From contig NZ_FOXH01000003.1 of NCBI RefSeq assembly GCF_900115665.1, forward strand, positions 62,001 through 126,000: DNA of 64,000 nucleotides, written 5' to 3'. The notes beneath the pieces were generated by a model. That model was not told the origin of the DNA and did not search any database. It was given only the letters and a program-made list of their open reading frames with translations. The position numbers were made by a program, and so were the translations under genes. The DNA comes from Pseudarcicella hirudinis (GTDB lineage Bacteria; Bacteroidota; Bacteroidia; Cytophagales; Spirosomataceae). This document shows positions 47,512-57,002 of the stretch, one piece after another (position 1 is the first letter of the stretch; each line of letters opens with the position of its first letter).

Positions 47512-47907
47512 ATGGCACAAGCTAAAAGAAAAGACAAAGCGAAAAAGAGAGTTGTTGTTGTTGAGCCGGTAGGCCAGGTACATATCAAAGCTTCTTTTAA
47601 TAATATCATTATCTCAATTACTAACAATGCCGGCCAGGTTATTTCCTGGGCATCTGCTGGTAAAATGGGCTTCAAAGGTTCTAAAAAGAACACTCCTTAT
47701 GCAGCTCAGACTGCTGCTTCTAACTGTGCAGCTGTTGCAGTTGAAGCCGGAATGAAGAAAGCTGAGGTTTTTGTGAAAGGTCCTGGAGCTGGCCGTGAAT
47801 CAGCAATCAGAACTATCCAAAACTCAGGCATCGAGGTTACTATGATTAAGGATATTACTCCATTGCCACATAATGGTTGTCGTCCTCCAAAACGTCGTAG
47901 AGTATAA
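47512..47907 (+). CDS. rpsK: 30S ribosomal protein S11
   Basis: 131 residues from ATG 47512 ([19 protein letters not shown]); the frame is open back to 47467 but without similarity. [43 protein letters not shown] and the end [18 protein letters not shown] are diagnostic. Lies in the 30S platform. Confidence 0.98.
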   Translation: MAQAKRKDKAKKRVVVVEPVGQVHIKASFNNIIISITNNAGQVISWASAGKMGFKGSKKNTPYAAQTAASNCAAVAVEAGMKKAEVFVKGPGAGRESAIRTIQNSGIEVTMIKDITPLPHNGCRPPKRRRV

Positions 47908-47932
47908 TCACTCAAGCTAGCACTTAAATCAG

Positions 47933-47966
47933 CGAAGGGCAATTAGTAATTATTGTCCTTCGTTTT
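47933..47966 (+). terminator. Hairpin between rpsK and rpsD (partial terminator or leader)
   Basis: An 11-bp stem CGAAGGGCAAT/ATTGTCCTTCG (47933-47943 with 47952-47962, one G-T pair) is followed by TTTTC. It could reduce readthrough into rpsD or act as its regulatory leader. Confidence 0.55.
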
Positions 47967-48033
47967 CATGTTTCAATATAAATCTAATTACTTCACTGAA
48001 TGAAAGTGATTCAGTGACTCATTTTTAAAGAAA

Positions 48034-48639
48034 ATGGCAAGATACACAGGTCCAAAATCGAAGATTGCCCGTAAATTCGGTGAAGCAATCCTAGGTCCGA
48101 GTAAAGCATTAGCTCGTAAAAATTATGCACCAGGAATGCACGGTAAAGGAAAACGTGCTAAAGTGTCTGAATATGCTTTGCAATTGAAAGAGAAGCAAAA
48201 AGTAAAATACACTTACGGTATTCTTGAACGTCAGTTCGAAAATCTTTTCCACAAAGCTGCTGTTAAAGAAGGTATCACTGGTGAGAACCTTATCAAATTG
48301 TGTGAAGCACGTTTGGATAACACTGTTTACAGATTAGGGATTGCTCCAACTCGTCGTGCTGCACGTCAATTGGTTATCCACAAGCATATCATTGTTGATG
48401 GAGATGTTGTTAATATTCCATCTTATTCTTTGAAACCAGGACAATTGGTAGGTGTTCGTGAAAAATCTAAATCATTGGAAGTTGTAACTAATTCATTGTT
48501 AGGAAAAGCTACAAAACGCTTCAACTGGTTAGAGTGGGAAGCTACTGAAATGGTTGGTAAGTTTATTTCTTACCCTGAAAGAGACCAGATTCCGGAAAAC
48601 TTCAACGAGCAAGCAATCGTCGAATTGTACTCTAAGTAA
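48034..48639 (+). CDS. rpsD: 30S ribosomal protein S4
   Basis: 201 residues (E. coli 206). [23 protein letters not shown], an S4 RNA-binding domain ([39 protein letters not shown]) and the [25 protein letters not shown] end are complete. No N-terminal zinc Cys cluster. Primary 16S rRNA binder; flanked by strong hairpins on both sides. Confidence 0.98.
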   Translation: MARYTGPKSKIARKFGEAILGPSKALARKNYAPGMHGKGKRAKVSEYALQLKEKQKVKYTYGILERQFENLFHKAAVKEGITGENLIKLCEARLDNTVYRLGIAPTRRAARQLVIHKHIIVDGDVVNIPSYSLKPGQLVGVREKSKSLEVVTNSLLGKATKRFNWLEWEATEMVGKFISYPERDQIPENFNEQAIVELYSK

Positions 48640-48960
48640 TCTGATTCTGAAGGCGTATTTATCGCAACCAGAGTATTACTTGGAAACTTCATCAGACCTA
48701 TCATTTATAGGTTCTCGAAATGTACAATTAATTGGAAATCATTCTATTTTGACTCCGCAAGGATTTTATTCTTGCGGAGAATATATTCAAAAACAGAATA
48801 TTTCAAAGCAGTATTAAAACCCATGAAATTTGTAATATAATGAATTTTAAAGGTATTGTCAAGATTTTCTTGAAATAATTCTGCTTTTATTTGAATTATT
48901 TGTATATTACCGCACGATTATCTTAATACGTTAATTTAAGACCAATATAAGCTACGAAAT
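48640..48960 (+). promoter_or_regulatory. rpsD-rpoA intergenic region with hairpin
   Basis: 320 nt, long for this cluster. It holds a perfect 9-bp stem CTCCGCAAG/CTTGCGGAG (48753-48761 with 48771-48779) without a T run. Near its end a TTG (about 48874) lies about 22 nt before ATTATTTG, a weak promoter candidate for rpoA-rplQ. No gene was found in it. Confidence 0.45.
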
Positions 48961-49950
48961 ATGTCAATTTTAGCATTCCAAATGCCCGACAAAGTCGTTA
49001 TGGAAAAAGCCGACGACTTTCACGGGTTATTTGAGTTTAAGCCTCTCGAAAAAGGCTATGGCGTTACAATCGGTAATGCACTTCGTAGAATCTTGCTTTC
49101 TTCTCTAGAAGGCTACGCTATCACAAGCGTGAAGATTTCCGGGGTCTTACATGAATTTTCGTCTATTGAAGGTGTGCATGAGGACGTTGCTGAGATAATC
49201 TTGAATTTGAAAAAAGTTCGCTTCAAGAAAGCTCAGGAAATCCTTGAAAATAAAATCAGTGTTAAAGTTAAAAATCAGACTTCTTTAACTGCTGGCGATA
49301 TTGCAAAATTTACACCTTATTTCAATATCCTTAACCCGGATTTGGTTATTTGCCATTTAGACGATTCGAAAGAATTGGAAATGGAAATTATCGTTGAGAA
49401 AGGACGGGGTTATGTACCTGCTGACGAACCAAGAAACACTGAGCCTCCTTTTGGTCATATTGCAATTGATTCTATTTATACGCCGATTAAAAACGTAAAA
49501 TATAGCATCGAAAACACTCGTGTTGAGCAAAAAACTGACTACGAAAAGTTGATTCTTGATATCGAAACTGATGGTTCGATTCACCCGGAAGATGCTTTGA
49601 AAGGTGCTGCTTACATTTTGATACAACACTTCATGTTATTCTCTGATCAGACTATGACGTTTGAAACACAGAAAGCAGAAGAAGATAACGTTGTTGATGA
49701 AGAAATGCTTCATATGCGTAAATTGTTGAAAACACCATTGGCCGATCTTGATTTGTCAGTACGTGCTTACAACTGTTTAAAATCTGCTGACGTTAGAAGC
49801 TTAGGTGACTTAGTGAAGCTGGAAATTTCTGATATGATGAAATTCCGCAACTTCGGTAAGAAATCGCTAACAGAATTGGAGCAATTAGTAGAAGAAAAAG
49901 GACTTCATTTCGGTATGGATATTGTGAAATATCGTATCGAAGAAGACTGA
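48961..49950 (+). CDS. rpoA: RNA polymerase alpha subunit
   Basis: 329 residues, exactly the E. coli length. N-terminal assembly domain ([34 protein letters not shown]), a linker rich in Glu/Asp, and a C-terminal domain ([60 protein letters not shown]) that binds upstream DNA and activators. Position between rpsD and rplQ is conserved. Confidence 0.98.
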   Translation: MSILAFQMPDKVVMEKADDFHGLFEFKPLEKGYGVTIGNALRRILLSSLEGYAITSVKISGVLHEFSSIEGVHEDVAEIILNLKKVRFKKAQEILENKISVKVKNQTSLTAGDIAKFTPYFNILNPDLVICHLDDSKELEMEIIVEKGRGYVPADEPRNTEPPFGHIAIDSIYTPIKNVKYSIENTRVEQKTDYEKLILDIETDGSIHPEDALKGAAYILIQHFMLFSDQTMTFETQKAEEDNVVDEEMLHMRKLLKTPLADLDLSVRAYNCLKSADVRSLGDLVKLEISDMMKFRNFGKKSLTELEQLVEEKGLHFGMDIVKYRIEED

Positions 49951-50065
49951 GATTAAATTCCACTAATTGAGTTATCAATTTGGGAATACCAATAATGATT
50001 TTTGCAGAATTATCATCAAGTTTGTTAATTCTGCAATTATTTAAATAAAGTAGTAATAGGTGAGC

Positions 50066-50113
50066 AGACGTGAGTCTCCTTAACCGCAGCGATAAGCCGG
50101 GTGGCTGGTCGCT
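50066..50113 (+). promoter_or_regulatory. Structured leader of rplQ
   Basis: A small AGAC/GTCT hairpin around 50066-50077 and a larger stem AGCGA-ta-AGCC pairing with GGCT-gg-TCGCT (50088-50098 with 50103-50113) lie just before the rplQ start. GC-rich compared with neighbouring spacers. Confidence 0.5.
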
Positions 50114-50132
50114 TTAACTTACGAATAATACA

Positions 50133-50678
50133 ATGAGACACGGTAAAAAATTCAACCATTTGGGAAGAACTGCTTCCCACAGAGCAGCTTTGTTGTCGAA
50201 CATGGCTTCTTCTCTGATTCTTCACAAAAGAATCGAAACTACTGTAGCGAAAGCTAAAGAATTGAGAAAATATGTTGAGCCTTTGATTACTAAATCTAAG
50301 GATGACAGTACAAACAGCCGTCGTGTTGTTTTCTCATATCTTCAAAACAAAGAATCTGTTAAAGAATTATTTGGGGTAGTTTCTGAGAAAGTAGCAAATC
50401 GTCCGGGTGGTTACACAAGAATTATCAAATTAGGCAATCGTTTGGGTGATAACGCCGAAATCTGCATGATTGAATTAGTTGACTTCAACGAAACTTTATT
50501 GGCTGCTGCAGCTGAAAAAGCTACTAAAACACGTAGAAGTCGTAGAGGTGGTGCTTCTAAAAAAGCTGAAGTTTCTGCTGCTGAAGTTGTTGAAACAGCT
50601 CCTGTTGCTGAGGCTCCTGCCGCTGAAGAAGTTACTCCTGCTGAAGAAACTTCAACTGAAGAAAAAACGGAAGAGTAG
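50133..50678 (+). CDS. rplQ: 50S ribosomal protein L17 with acidic C-terminal tail
   Basis: 181 residues; the core (1-125) is normal: [29 protein letters not shown], then [27 protein letters not shown]. After KTRRSRRGG there is a tail of about 45 residues rich in Ala, Glu, Pro and Thr, not present in E. coli (127 residues). Similar tails are common on L17 in Bacteroidota. Last gene of the cluster, ended by a strong terminator. Confidence 0.97.
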   Translation: MRHGKKFNHLGRTASHRAALLSNMASSLILHKRIETTVAKAKELRKYVEPLITKSKDDSTNSRRVVFSYLQNKESVKELFGVVSEKVANRPGGYTRIIKLGNRLGDNAEICMIELVDFNETLLAAAAEKATKTRRSRRGGASKKAEVSAAEVVETAPVAEAPAAEEVTPAEETSTEEKTEE

Positions 50679-50696
50679 TTTTTATTCAGAGATTAT

Positions 50697-50730
50697 AAAA
50701 AAGACTCTGGCGGAAGCCAGAGTCTTTTTT
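50697..50730. terminator. Bidirectional terminator between rplQ and uvrB
   Basis: Perfect GACTCTGGC/GCCAGAGTC stem (50703-50711 with 50716-50724), GGAA loop, A run before and T run after. It serves the ribosomal cluster and uvrB, which converge here. Confidence 0.95.
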
Positions 50731-50759
50731 ATTTTAAAACGTACCGTTGTTTATATGAT

Positions 50760-52784
50760 CTATTTCTGATCAATTAGTTTTTTCAAAGCCAATAATTCAT
50801 CTCTTAATCTGGCTGCAACAATAAAGTCCAGATCTTTGGCTGCACGCTCCATATCAGACTGAATTTTTTTCATTTGCTTTTCCAATTCGTTTTTGTTCAT
50901 ATAAGCAACCACAGGATCAGAGGCCAGTTGTAATTCCTGAGGTTCAATATAGTAGTTTTTAGAAGGCTTACCCATTCTGTCGGCTACTGAGGTTTGTTCC
51001 ATAATAGACTCTTTTGAACGAAGAATCGTTTTAGGAGTGATTCCGTTGGCCAGATTATATTCCATCTGAATAACTCTTCTTCTGGCTGTTTCCTCAATGG
51101 CTTTTTGCATCGAACCGGTAATTCGGTCTGCATACATTAAAACCTTTCCTCGGTCATTTCTGGCAGCTCTACCAATAGTTTGAATTAATGAACGGATATC
51201 TCTCAGGAAACCTTCCTTATCTGCGTCCATAATTGCTACCAGAGACACTTCCGGAAGATCCAGACCTTCTCTTAAAAGGTTTACCCCGACTAATACGTCA
51301 AACACCCCTAAACGAAGCTCTCTCAGAATTTCAACACGCTCCAGAGATTTGACTTCCGAATGGATGTATCTGCATTTAACACCAACTCTGTCCATATATT
51401 TTGACAATTCTTCTGCCATTCTTTTAGTCAGAGTAGTAATTAAGACTCTTTCTTCTCTTTTTATTCTGTCATAAACTTCTTCCAGTAAATCATCAATCTG
51501 ATTAATACTCGGACGAACTTCTATTTCAGGGTCAAGTAACCCTGTAGGACGAATAATCTGTTCAACAACAACGCCTTCTGATCTTCTTAGTTCATAATCG
51601 GCCGGAGTAGCCGAAACGAAAACTGTTTGACCGGCAAGATTTTCGAATTCCTGGAAAGTAAGAGGCCTGTTATCTAAGGCTGATGGTAATCTAAAACCAT
51701 AATCAACAAGTGATTCTTTTCTGGATCGGTCTCCACCCCACATAGCTCGTATCTGAGGCATTGTAACATGGCTCTCATCTACAACAATCATATAGTCGTC
51801 CGGAAAGAAATCAAGAAGACAGAACGGTCTTTGTCCTGCCTGACGATTGTCGAAGTATCGCGAATAGTTTTCTATACCGGAACAATATCCCAGTTCTCTC
51901 ATCATTTCCAGATCAAATTCAGTACGCTGTTTTATTCGGTCTGCTTCCTGAAGTCTGTATTCAGTCTCAAAATATTTTATTTGAGATACCAAATCATCCT
52001 GAATTTTATAGATTGCCTGATTCAATACATCTCTCCCGGTAACAAATAAATTAGCCGGAAAAATAGCAACCATTCGCTCACTGGATAGTTTTTTCCCAGT
52101 AGAAGGATCGATTCTCTGGATGGCTTCGATTTCGTCCCCGAAAAAGATAAATCTATACCCAAAATCGGCATAAGCCAGATAAATGTCAACTGTGTCACCT
52201 TTCACCCTGAAAGTTCCTCTGGAAAATTCCGCTTCAGTTCTGGAATAAAGGATTTCAACTAACCTGAAAAGAAACTGATTTCTTGAAATAATATCTCCCT
52301 CGGCTACTCTTATAATCGACTTTCGATATTCTTCCGGATTTCCCATACCATAAATACAGGAAACAGAGGCTACCACAACAATATCTCTTCTACCAGACAT
52401 TAGCGAAGAAGTTGTCGCAAGGCGTAGTTTTTCTATTTCCTGATTGATCATTAAATCTTTTTCGATATAGGTATTTGTTGAAGCAATAAACGCCTCAGGC
52501 TGGTAGTAATCGTAGTAAGAGATGAAATATTCAACAGCATTTTCAGGAAAGAATTGCTTGAATTCTCCGTAAAGCTGTGCCGCAAGGGTTTTGTTGTGGC
52601 TAAGGATTAGTGTAGGGCGATTTACCCGGGCTATAACATTAGCCATGGTGAATGTTTTCCCCGAACCCGTAACACCCAGGAGGGTTTGAGCGTCTTCCCC
52701 ATTCTGTAATCCTTCAACCAGTTTTTCAATTGCCTGCGGCTGATCTCCGGTTGGCTGATAATCTGAAATAAGTTTAAAGTCCAT
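50760..52784 (-). CDS. uvrB: Excinuclease ABC subunit B
   Basis: 674 residues (E. coli 673). Walker A GVTGSGKTFTMANV near residue 40, the beta-hairpin YYDYYQPEAFIASTNTYIEKD that clamps damaged DNA, helicase motifs DESHVT and LLREGLDLPEVSLVAIMDADKEGFLR, QTIGRAARN, and a C-terminal UVR domain (EKQMKKIQSDMERAAKDLDFIVAARLRDEL) that recruits UvrC. Damage recognition in nucleotide excision repair. Convergent with rplQ. Confidence 0.98.
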   Translation of the reverse strand: MDFKLISDYQPTGDQPQAIEKLVEGLQNGEDAQTLLGVTGSGKTFTMANVIARVNRPTLILSHNKTLAAQLYGEFKQFFPENAVEYFISYYDYYQPEAFIASTNTYIEKDLMINQEIEKLRLATTSSLMSGRRDIVVVASVSCIYGMGNPEEYRKSIIRVAEGDIISRNQFLFRLVEILYSRTEAEFSRGTFRVKGDTVDIYLAYADFGYRFIFFGDEIEAIQRIDPSTGKKLSSERMVAIFPANLFVTGRDVLNQAIYKIQDDLVSQIKYFETEYRLQEADRIKQRTEFDLEMMRELGYCSGIENYSRYFDNRQAGQRPFCLLDFFPDDYMIVVDESHVTMPQIRAMWGGDRSRKESLVDYGFRLPSALDNRPLTFQEFENLAGQTVFVSATPADYELRRSEGVVVEQIIRPTGLLDPEIEVRPSINQIDDLLEEVYDRIKREERVLITTLTKRMAEELSKYMDRVGVKCRYIHSEVKSLERVEILRELRLGVFDVLVGVNLLREGLDLPEVSLVAIMDADKEGFLRDIRSLIQTIGRAARNDRGKVLMYADRITGSMQKAIEETARRRVIQMEYNLANGITPKTILRSKESIMEQTSVADRMGKPSKNYYIEPQELQLASDPVVAYMNKNELEKQMKKIQSDMERAAKDLDFIVAARLRDELLALKKLIDQK

Positions 52785-53102
52785 GTGCTAAAAAATCGTC
52801 AACGAGTGAATTTTAGTAAACTGATAAAGATACAAAAAACAAGATTAAAAACCTTGAGAGGCGTTAAATGCTAATAAATCATTAAACAATAAAAAAGCTC
52901 CCGGAAGTTTAGCTTCAGATAAATATTGAATGTAAGGATTTTTTTTGTTGCGTGAATGACGCCAGGATTCATGAAGATCGGTTTTGGGTGTAGGGGTTTA
53001 TAGGCTAAAACCTTAGAAAAGGTAAAGGCTGATGTATGAAAAAAGAGTATTTGCGCAGCGATAAATTCTTTTAATTTTAACAAATAAAACCTTTTAACAT
53101 TT
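52785..53102. other. Divergent intergenic region between uvrB and the fucosidase gene
   Basis: 318 bases expected to hold promoters in both directions; no clear consensus promoter or RNA recognised. Confidence 0.45.
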
Positions 53103-54506
53103 ATGAGAAAATTAAGACTCAAATGGATTGCTTTATTCCTGATCATTTTTCAGATCAATCAGATTTCAGCGCAGAAAAAATACGAAGCTAACTGGAATTC
53201 CATAGACTCTCGTCCGGTACCAACATGGTTTGAGGATGCAAAGTTTGGTATTTTCATCCATTGGGGGTTATTCTCCGTGCCGGCATGGGGACCAACAGCA
53301 AAAGATGGAGTGGGAGTTTATGATCGCTATGCTGAATGGTATTGGAAGGGTATTTCAGATCCGAACAGAGCTAGCTTCAAAGCATTTACAAAATTTCATG
53401 ACAAAGCTTTCGGAAAGGATTACAAATATCAGGATTTCGCGAAAGGTTTTACCTGTGAAATGTTTAGTCCGGATGAATGGGCTAAAGTTTTTGAAGAATC
53501 AGGGGCAAAATATGTTGTTCTTACCTCCAAGCACCACGAAGGATATACCCTTTGGCCAAGTGCACAGTCATGGAACTGGAATGCAGTTGACCTGAATCCT
53601 CACAGAGATCTTGCAGGAGATCTTATGAAATCTGTAAGAGAGAAAGGGCTTAGAATGGGATATTACTATTCCTTGTACGAGTGGTTCAACCCGCTTTATC
53701 ATAACAATGTTAAACAATACGTTGATGATCACATGATTCCTCAAATGAAAGATCTGGTAACCCGGTATAAACCCGATGTGTTATGGACTGATGGAGAATG
53801 GGACCATCCTTCAGAAACGTGGAAAAGTACAGAGTTTTTGTCATGGTTGTACAACGACTCACCTGCCAAAAACGACATTGTTGTGAATGACAGATGGGGA
53901 AAAGAAACCAGAGCTAAACACGGAGGTATTTATACAACAGAATATGATTTAGTGCATGATCAGAATTCTACAGGTATGGAAATCAATCATCCCTGGGAGG
54001 AATGCCGAGGAATTGGCTCTTCGTTTGGCTATAACAGAAATGAAAATCTGGAGGATTATTCTTCTTCAAAGGAGTTAATTGATATTCTGGTTGATAAAGT
54101 AGCAAGAGGAGGCAATTTATTATTGAATATCGGACCAACGGCAGATGGAAGGATTCCGGTTATTATGCAGCAACGTTTAAAAGATATTGGTCGTTGGTTG
54201 AAAGTGAACGGAGAGGCTATTTATGGTACCAGAAAATGGACAAAGGCTCCTAAAGTAGGAAAGAATACCAAAATCTTTTTTACAGCAAAAGGCAAGGATC
54301 TTTATCTCATCAGTACAGAATGGAAAGATGAACCAATCGCTATTGAAGGTATTTCAAAAAGCTCAAAAGTGAGTTTACTCGGATTCAATGGCCTGATAAA
54401 AACAGGTATTAAGTCTGGTAAATTCCTTATTACTCCGCCTGTGCTTTCTCCATTAACGAACCCAAGCCAATATGCCTGGGTTTACAAAATTGAGAATGTC
54501 CTGTAA
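53103..54506 (+). CDS. Alpha-L-fucosidase, GH29
   Basis: 467 residues with a signal peptide (FLIIFQINQISAQ, cleavage after about residue 23), so periplasmic or secreted. The GH29 catalytic barrel is clear: WFEDAKFGIFIHWGLFSVPAWG, YVVLTSKHHEGYTLWPS, RMGYYYSLYEWFNPLY, and the nucleophile Asp in DVLWTDGEW. A C-terminal beta-sandwich follows. It removes terminal alpha-L-fucose from glycans. No SusC/SusD pair or other glycosidase lies beside it, so it is not in a visible polysaccharide-utilisation locus. Confidence 0.95.
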   Translation: MRKLRLKWIALFLIIFQINQISAQKKYEANWNSIDSRPVPTWFEDAKFGIFIHWGLFSVPAWGPTAKDGVGVYDRYAEWYWKGISDPNRASFKAFTKFHDKAFGKDYKYQDFAKGFTCEMFSPDEWAKVFEESGAKYVVLTSKHHEGYTLWPSAQSWNWNAVDLNPHRDLAGDLMKSVREKGLRMGYYYSLYEWFNPLYHNNVKQYVDDHMIPQMKDLVTRYKPDVLWTDGEWDHPSETWKSTEFLSWLYNDSPAKNDIVVNDRWGKETRAKHGGIYTTEYDLVHDQNSTGMEINHPWEECRGIGSSFGYNRNENLEDYSSSKELIDILVDKVARGGNLLLNIGPTADGRIPVIMQQRLKDIGRWLKVNGEAIYGTRKWTKAPKVGKNTKIFFTAKGKDLYLISTEWKDEPIAIEGISKSSKVSLLGFNGLIKTGIKSGKFLITPPVLSPLTNPSQYAWVYKIENVL

Positions 54507-54519
54507 GTAATGAAAGTAT

Positions 54520-54559
54520 AAAACCTGCTTTAGTCATTGATTCAGCTAAAGCAGGTTTT
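54520..54559. terminator. Bidirectional terminator between fucosidase gene and mazG
   Basis: Perfect 14-bp stem AAAACCTGCTTTAG/CTAAAGCAGGTTTT (54520-54533 with 54546-54559) between convergent genes. Confidence 0.9.
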
Positions 54560-54582
54560 ATGCTAATCAGATATTTTAAAAA

Positions 54583-55389
54583 TCAGTTTCTCTTTGCTTC
54601 CTCCCAATAAACATCCATTTCAGCCAAACTCATATCTGTCAGAGATTTTCCTGATTCTTTGGCTTTTTCTTCAAGAAATTGGAATCGTTTTATAAACTTC
54701 TTATTGGTTCGTTCAAGCGCAGTTTCAACATTGATATTTATAAATCTGGCATAGTTTACCAGAGAAAAAAGCAAGTCTCCGAATTCTCCTTCAGCTTTTT
54801 CCAAGTCTATTGCCTGATTATCAATTACATTAAATTCAGTTTTGAATTCCTGCATTTCTTCTTCTACTTTCTCCCAAACCTGACTTTTTTCCTCCCAGTC
54901 GAAACCGGCTCCTCTTGCTTTTTCCTGAATTCTCATTGCTTTAACCAAGGCAGGTAAAGATTTTGGAACACCTCCGAGAACAGATTTATTACCTTCTTTA
55001 AGTTTTAAGGCTTCCCAGTTTTGTTTTACCTGTTCTTCATTTTCTACTTTAACATCTCCATAAATATGCGGGTGGCGACTGATTAGTTTCTCACAGATTC
55101 CGTGTAATACATCAGAAATATCAAAGGTATTTGTTTCAGAGGCAATTTTTGAATAGAAAACAAGATGAAGCATTATATCTCCGATTTCTTTCTTTACTTC
55201 CGGTAAATCGCCCTCTATAATAGCATCAGAGAGTTCATAGGTTTCTTCGATTGTAAGATGGCGAAGGCTTTCAATCGTCTGTTTTTTATCCCAAGGGCAT
55301 TGCTCCCTTAATTCATCCATAATTGTCAGCAATCTGTTAAATGCCATCAATTGTTCTTGTCTTTTCTCCGGAAGTTGTTGAAATGTCAT
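54583..55389 (-). CDS. mazG: Nucleoside triphosphate pyrophosphohydrolase MazG
   Basis: 268 residues from ATG 55389 (MTFQQLPEKRQEQLMAFNRLL); an ATG 16 codons upstream is possible but adds residues without family similarity. Two MazG domains; the first has LREQCPWDKKQTIESLRHLTIEETYELSDAI and EIGDIMLHLVFYS with the Mg-binding Glu/Asp residues. Family members hydrolyse (d)NTPs to monophosphates and pyrophosphate, removing aberrant nucleotides. Confidence 0.95.
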   Translation of the reverse strand: MTFQQLPEKRQEQLMAFNRLLTIMDELREQCPWDKKQTIESLRHLTIEETYELSDAIIEGDLPEVKKEIGDIMLHLVFYSKIASETNTFDISDVLHGICEKLISRHPHIYGDVKVENEEQVKQNWEALKLKEGNKSVLGGVPKSLPALVKAMRIQEKARGAGFDWEEKSQVWEKVEEEMQEFKTEFNVIDNQAIDLEKAEGEFGDLLFSLVNYARFININVETALERTNKKFIKRFQFLEEKAKESGKSLTDMSLAEMDVYWEEAKRN

Positions 55390-55490
55390 GCGTTTCAAAA
55401 ATGTAGTTTTCAGGTCAAAGTTAGTCAAAATCACCATTATTTCGTGGGAAATAACGAGATAGAGTTCTCATTTTAGTGTTGAAATACCAT

Positions 55491-55516
55491 AAAAAAGCCG
55501 GAGATTTCGCTCCGGC
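55491..55516 (-). terminator. Terminator of the thioredoxin-like gene
   Basis: On the minus strand GCCGGAG/CTCCGGC (55516-55510 with 55503-55497) followed by TTTTTT. Confidence 0.9.
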
Positions 55517-55540
55517 AAAGTAATTATTATCAGGAAAATA

Positions 55541-56188
55541 TTACAACCCTTTCCACTTTATAGCACAGCCCACAGATTTTGTAAAATTGGTAACCACCGG
55601 TTTTCCGGCTAGTAAATTATTTACGGCCTCTTCTACATATTTTTTCGTAGCAGAACCGGCATCCTGAGAATTATCATCAATGGCTCCGACATATTGAAGA
55701 ATAAAACGATCATTCTCTTTCTTTATCACATAAACCGAAGGAGTTCTGGAAGCTCCAAAAGCTTTGGCAACATCCTGTTTTTCATCCTGAACATAAGTGA
55801 ATGTATAACCTTTACTTTTGGCAACAGCTTTCATGTTTTCAAAACTGTCTTCTTCATAAGCACTTGGATCATTCGGATTGATGGCTAAAACTGGAAAACC
55901 CTGATTCGCAAATTTTTGATTCAGGGCTATAATTCTGCCTTCGTATGCTCTTGAAAAAGGACAATGGTGACAAGTGAATACAATAATATAACCTTTTGCA
56001 GTACGATTGTCAGCTAAACTTACCATTTTCCCATCAACACTCCTTAAGTGAAAATCAGAAACGGCATCTCCGATTTCATATCCCTGAGGATTAATATGCT
56101 TTTCGGAAAAGGCAAAAATGAAACTGAGTCCGGAAAGAATAACCAAAGCAAGACCTAAAAACCGAACTTTATTGAATAATGTTTTCAT
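55541..56188 (-). CDS. Exported thioredoxin-like (AhpC/TSA-type) protein
   Basis: 215 residues with an N-terminal signal or anchor helix (about 8-28). Thioredoxin fold with redox motif CHHC in YIIVFTCHHCPFSRAYEGRI, then VLAINPNDPSAYEEDSFENM, AFGASRTPSVYVI (cis-Pro) and ILQYVGAIDDNSQD. This is the redoxin subgroup often annotated thioredoxin family protein; probable periplasmic thiol-disulfide role. The partner is unknown. Confidence 0.9.
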   Translation of the reverse strand: MKTLFNKVRFLGLALVILSGLSFIFAFSEKHINPQGYEIGDAVSDFHLRSVDGKMVSLADNRTAKGYIIVFTCHHCPFSRAYEGRIIALNQKFANQGFPVLAINPNDPSAYEEDSFENMKAVAKSKGYTFTYVQDEKQDVAKAFGASRTPSVYVIKKENDRFILQYVGAIDDNSQDAGSATKKYVEEAVNNLLAGKPVVTNFTKSVGCAIKWKGL

Positions 56189-56525
56189 TTCTTTAAGATG
56201 ATAGAATTATTAAAGTATAAATACAAATTAAGTAAGTTTTTCAAATTTCTTATGATGACTTAGAATGATAAACCCTTCTGAATAGCGGATAATTCTTAAA
56301 ATCTTCCGAATCTTCGAATCAGAACAAGTTATAATTTGATGATCGTAACTAATCTGATAATCAAATTCTTATCAGGTTTTGTATAATACAGAAACCTATA
56401 CTCTTTAAACGAAAAAAAGGTAAATAGTTTCTATTTTTCTGTTAAAAAATGCTTAATAATCTATGTTTTTTCCTGAAACTCAAATAAATGTATAAAGTTG
56501 TTTTCGTTTTTCAAAAGGAATTTCT
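56189..56525. other. Intergenic region upstream of rplU
   Basis: About 340 AT-rich bases between divergent genes. Only the rplU promoter at its right end is recognisable. Confidence 0.5.
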
Positions 56526-56533
56526 TAACTTTG
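56526..56533 (+). promoter_or_regulatory. Promoter -7 element of rplU-rpmA
   Basis: TAACTTTG continuing as CACCCCAA, the same extension as at rplS. The nearest TTG (56498-56500) is 25 nt upstream, longer than the usual 19-21. Confidence 0.65.
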
Positions 56534-56620
56534 CACCCCAATTTATGCATTATACTACTTGGTTTTAAGCTGGTTAGTACCAATGCTGAAAGAAGTTTTT
56601 AAATCAAAAAATAACAAAAA

Positions 56621-56932
56621 ATGTACGCAATCGTAGAAATCGCTGGTCAGCAATTTAAAGTTGAGAAAGACCGTTACCTCTACACCCACCGTTTGGCGGG
56701 AGAGGAAGGCGCTGCACTGGTTTTCGACAAGGTACTCCTTGTTGACAATGGCGGAGTTATTACTGTAGGAGCTCCGACCGTTACAGGTGCATCTGTATCT
56801 GGCAAAATCTTAGCACATGTTCGTGGTGAGAAAGTTATCGTTTTCAAAAAGAAACGTCGTAAAGGCTATCAAAAACAAAACGGTCACCGTCAGGATTTAA
56901 CAAAAGTTTTAATCGAAGGTATTTCATTATAA
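56621..56932 (+). CDS. rplU: 50S ribosomal protein L21
   Basis: 103 residues, same as E. coli. MYAIVEIAGQQFKVEKDRYLYTHRL, the VTGASVSGKILAHVRGEKVIVFKKKRRKGYQKQNGHRQ signature and a short end. It lacks the long C-terminal extension I recall on L21 of some Bacteroidota; here an extra domain is on L27 instead. First gene of rplU-rpmA. Confidence 0.97.
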   Translation: MYAIVEIAGQQFKVEKDRYLYTHRLAGEEGAALVFDKVLLVDNGGVITVGAPTVTGASVSGKILAHVRGEKVIVFKKKRRKGYQKQNGHRQDLTKVLIEGISL

Positions 56933-57002
56933 GTTTTAAGTCAGGAGTTTACGGTTTTTATACCGCAGACTGAATTCTGTAAGCTATAAACAAAATAAGA
57001 AA

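Noticed and set aside
53103-54506. Polysaccharide utilisation locus around the fucosidase
   Set aside because: No SusC/SusD, sulfatase or other glycosidase gene is adjacent.
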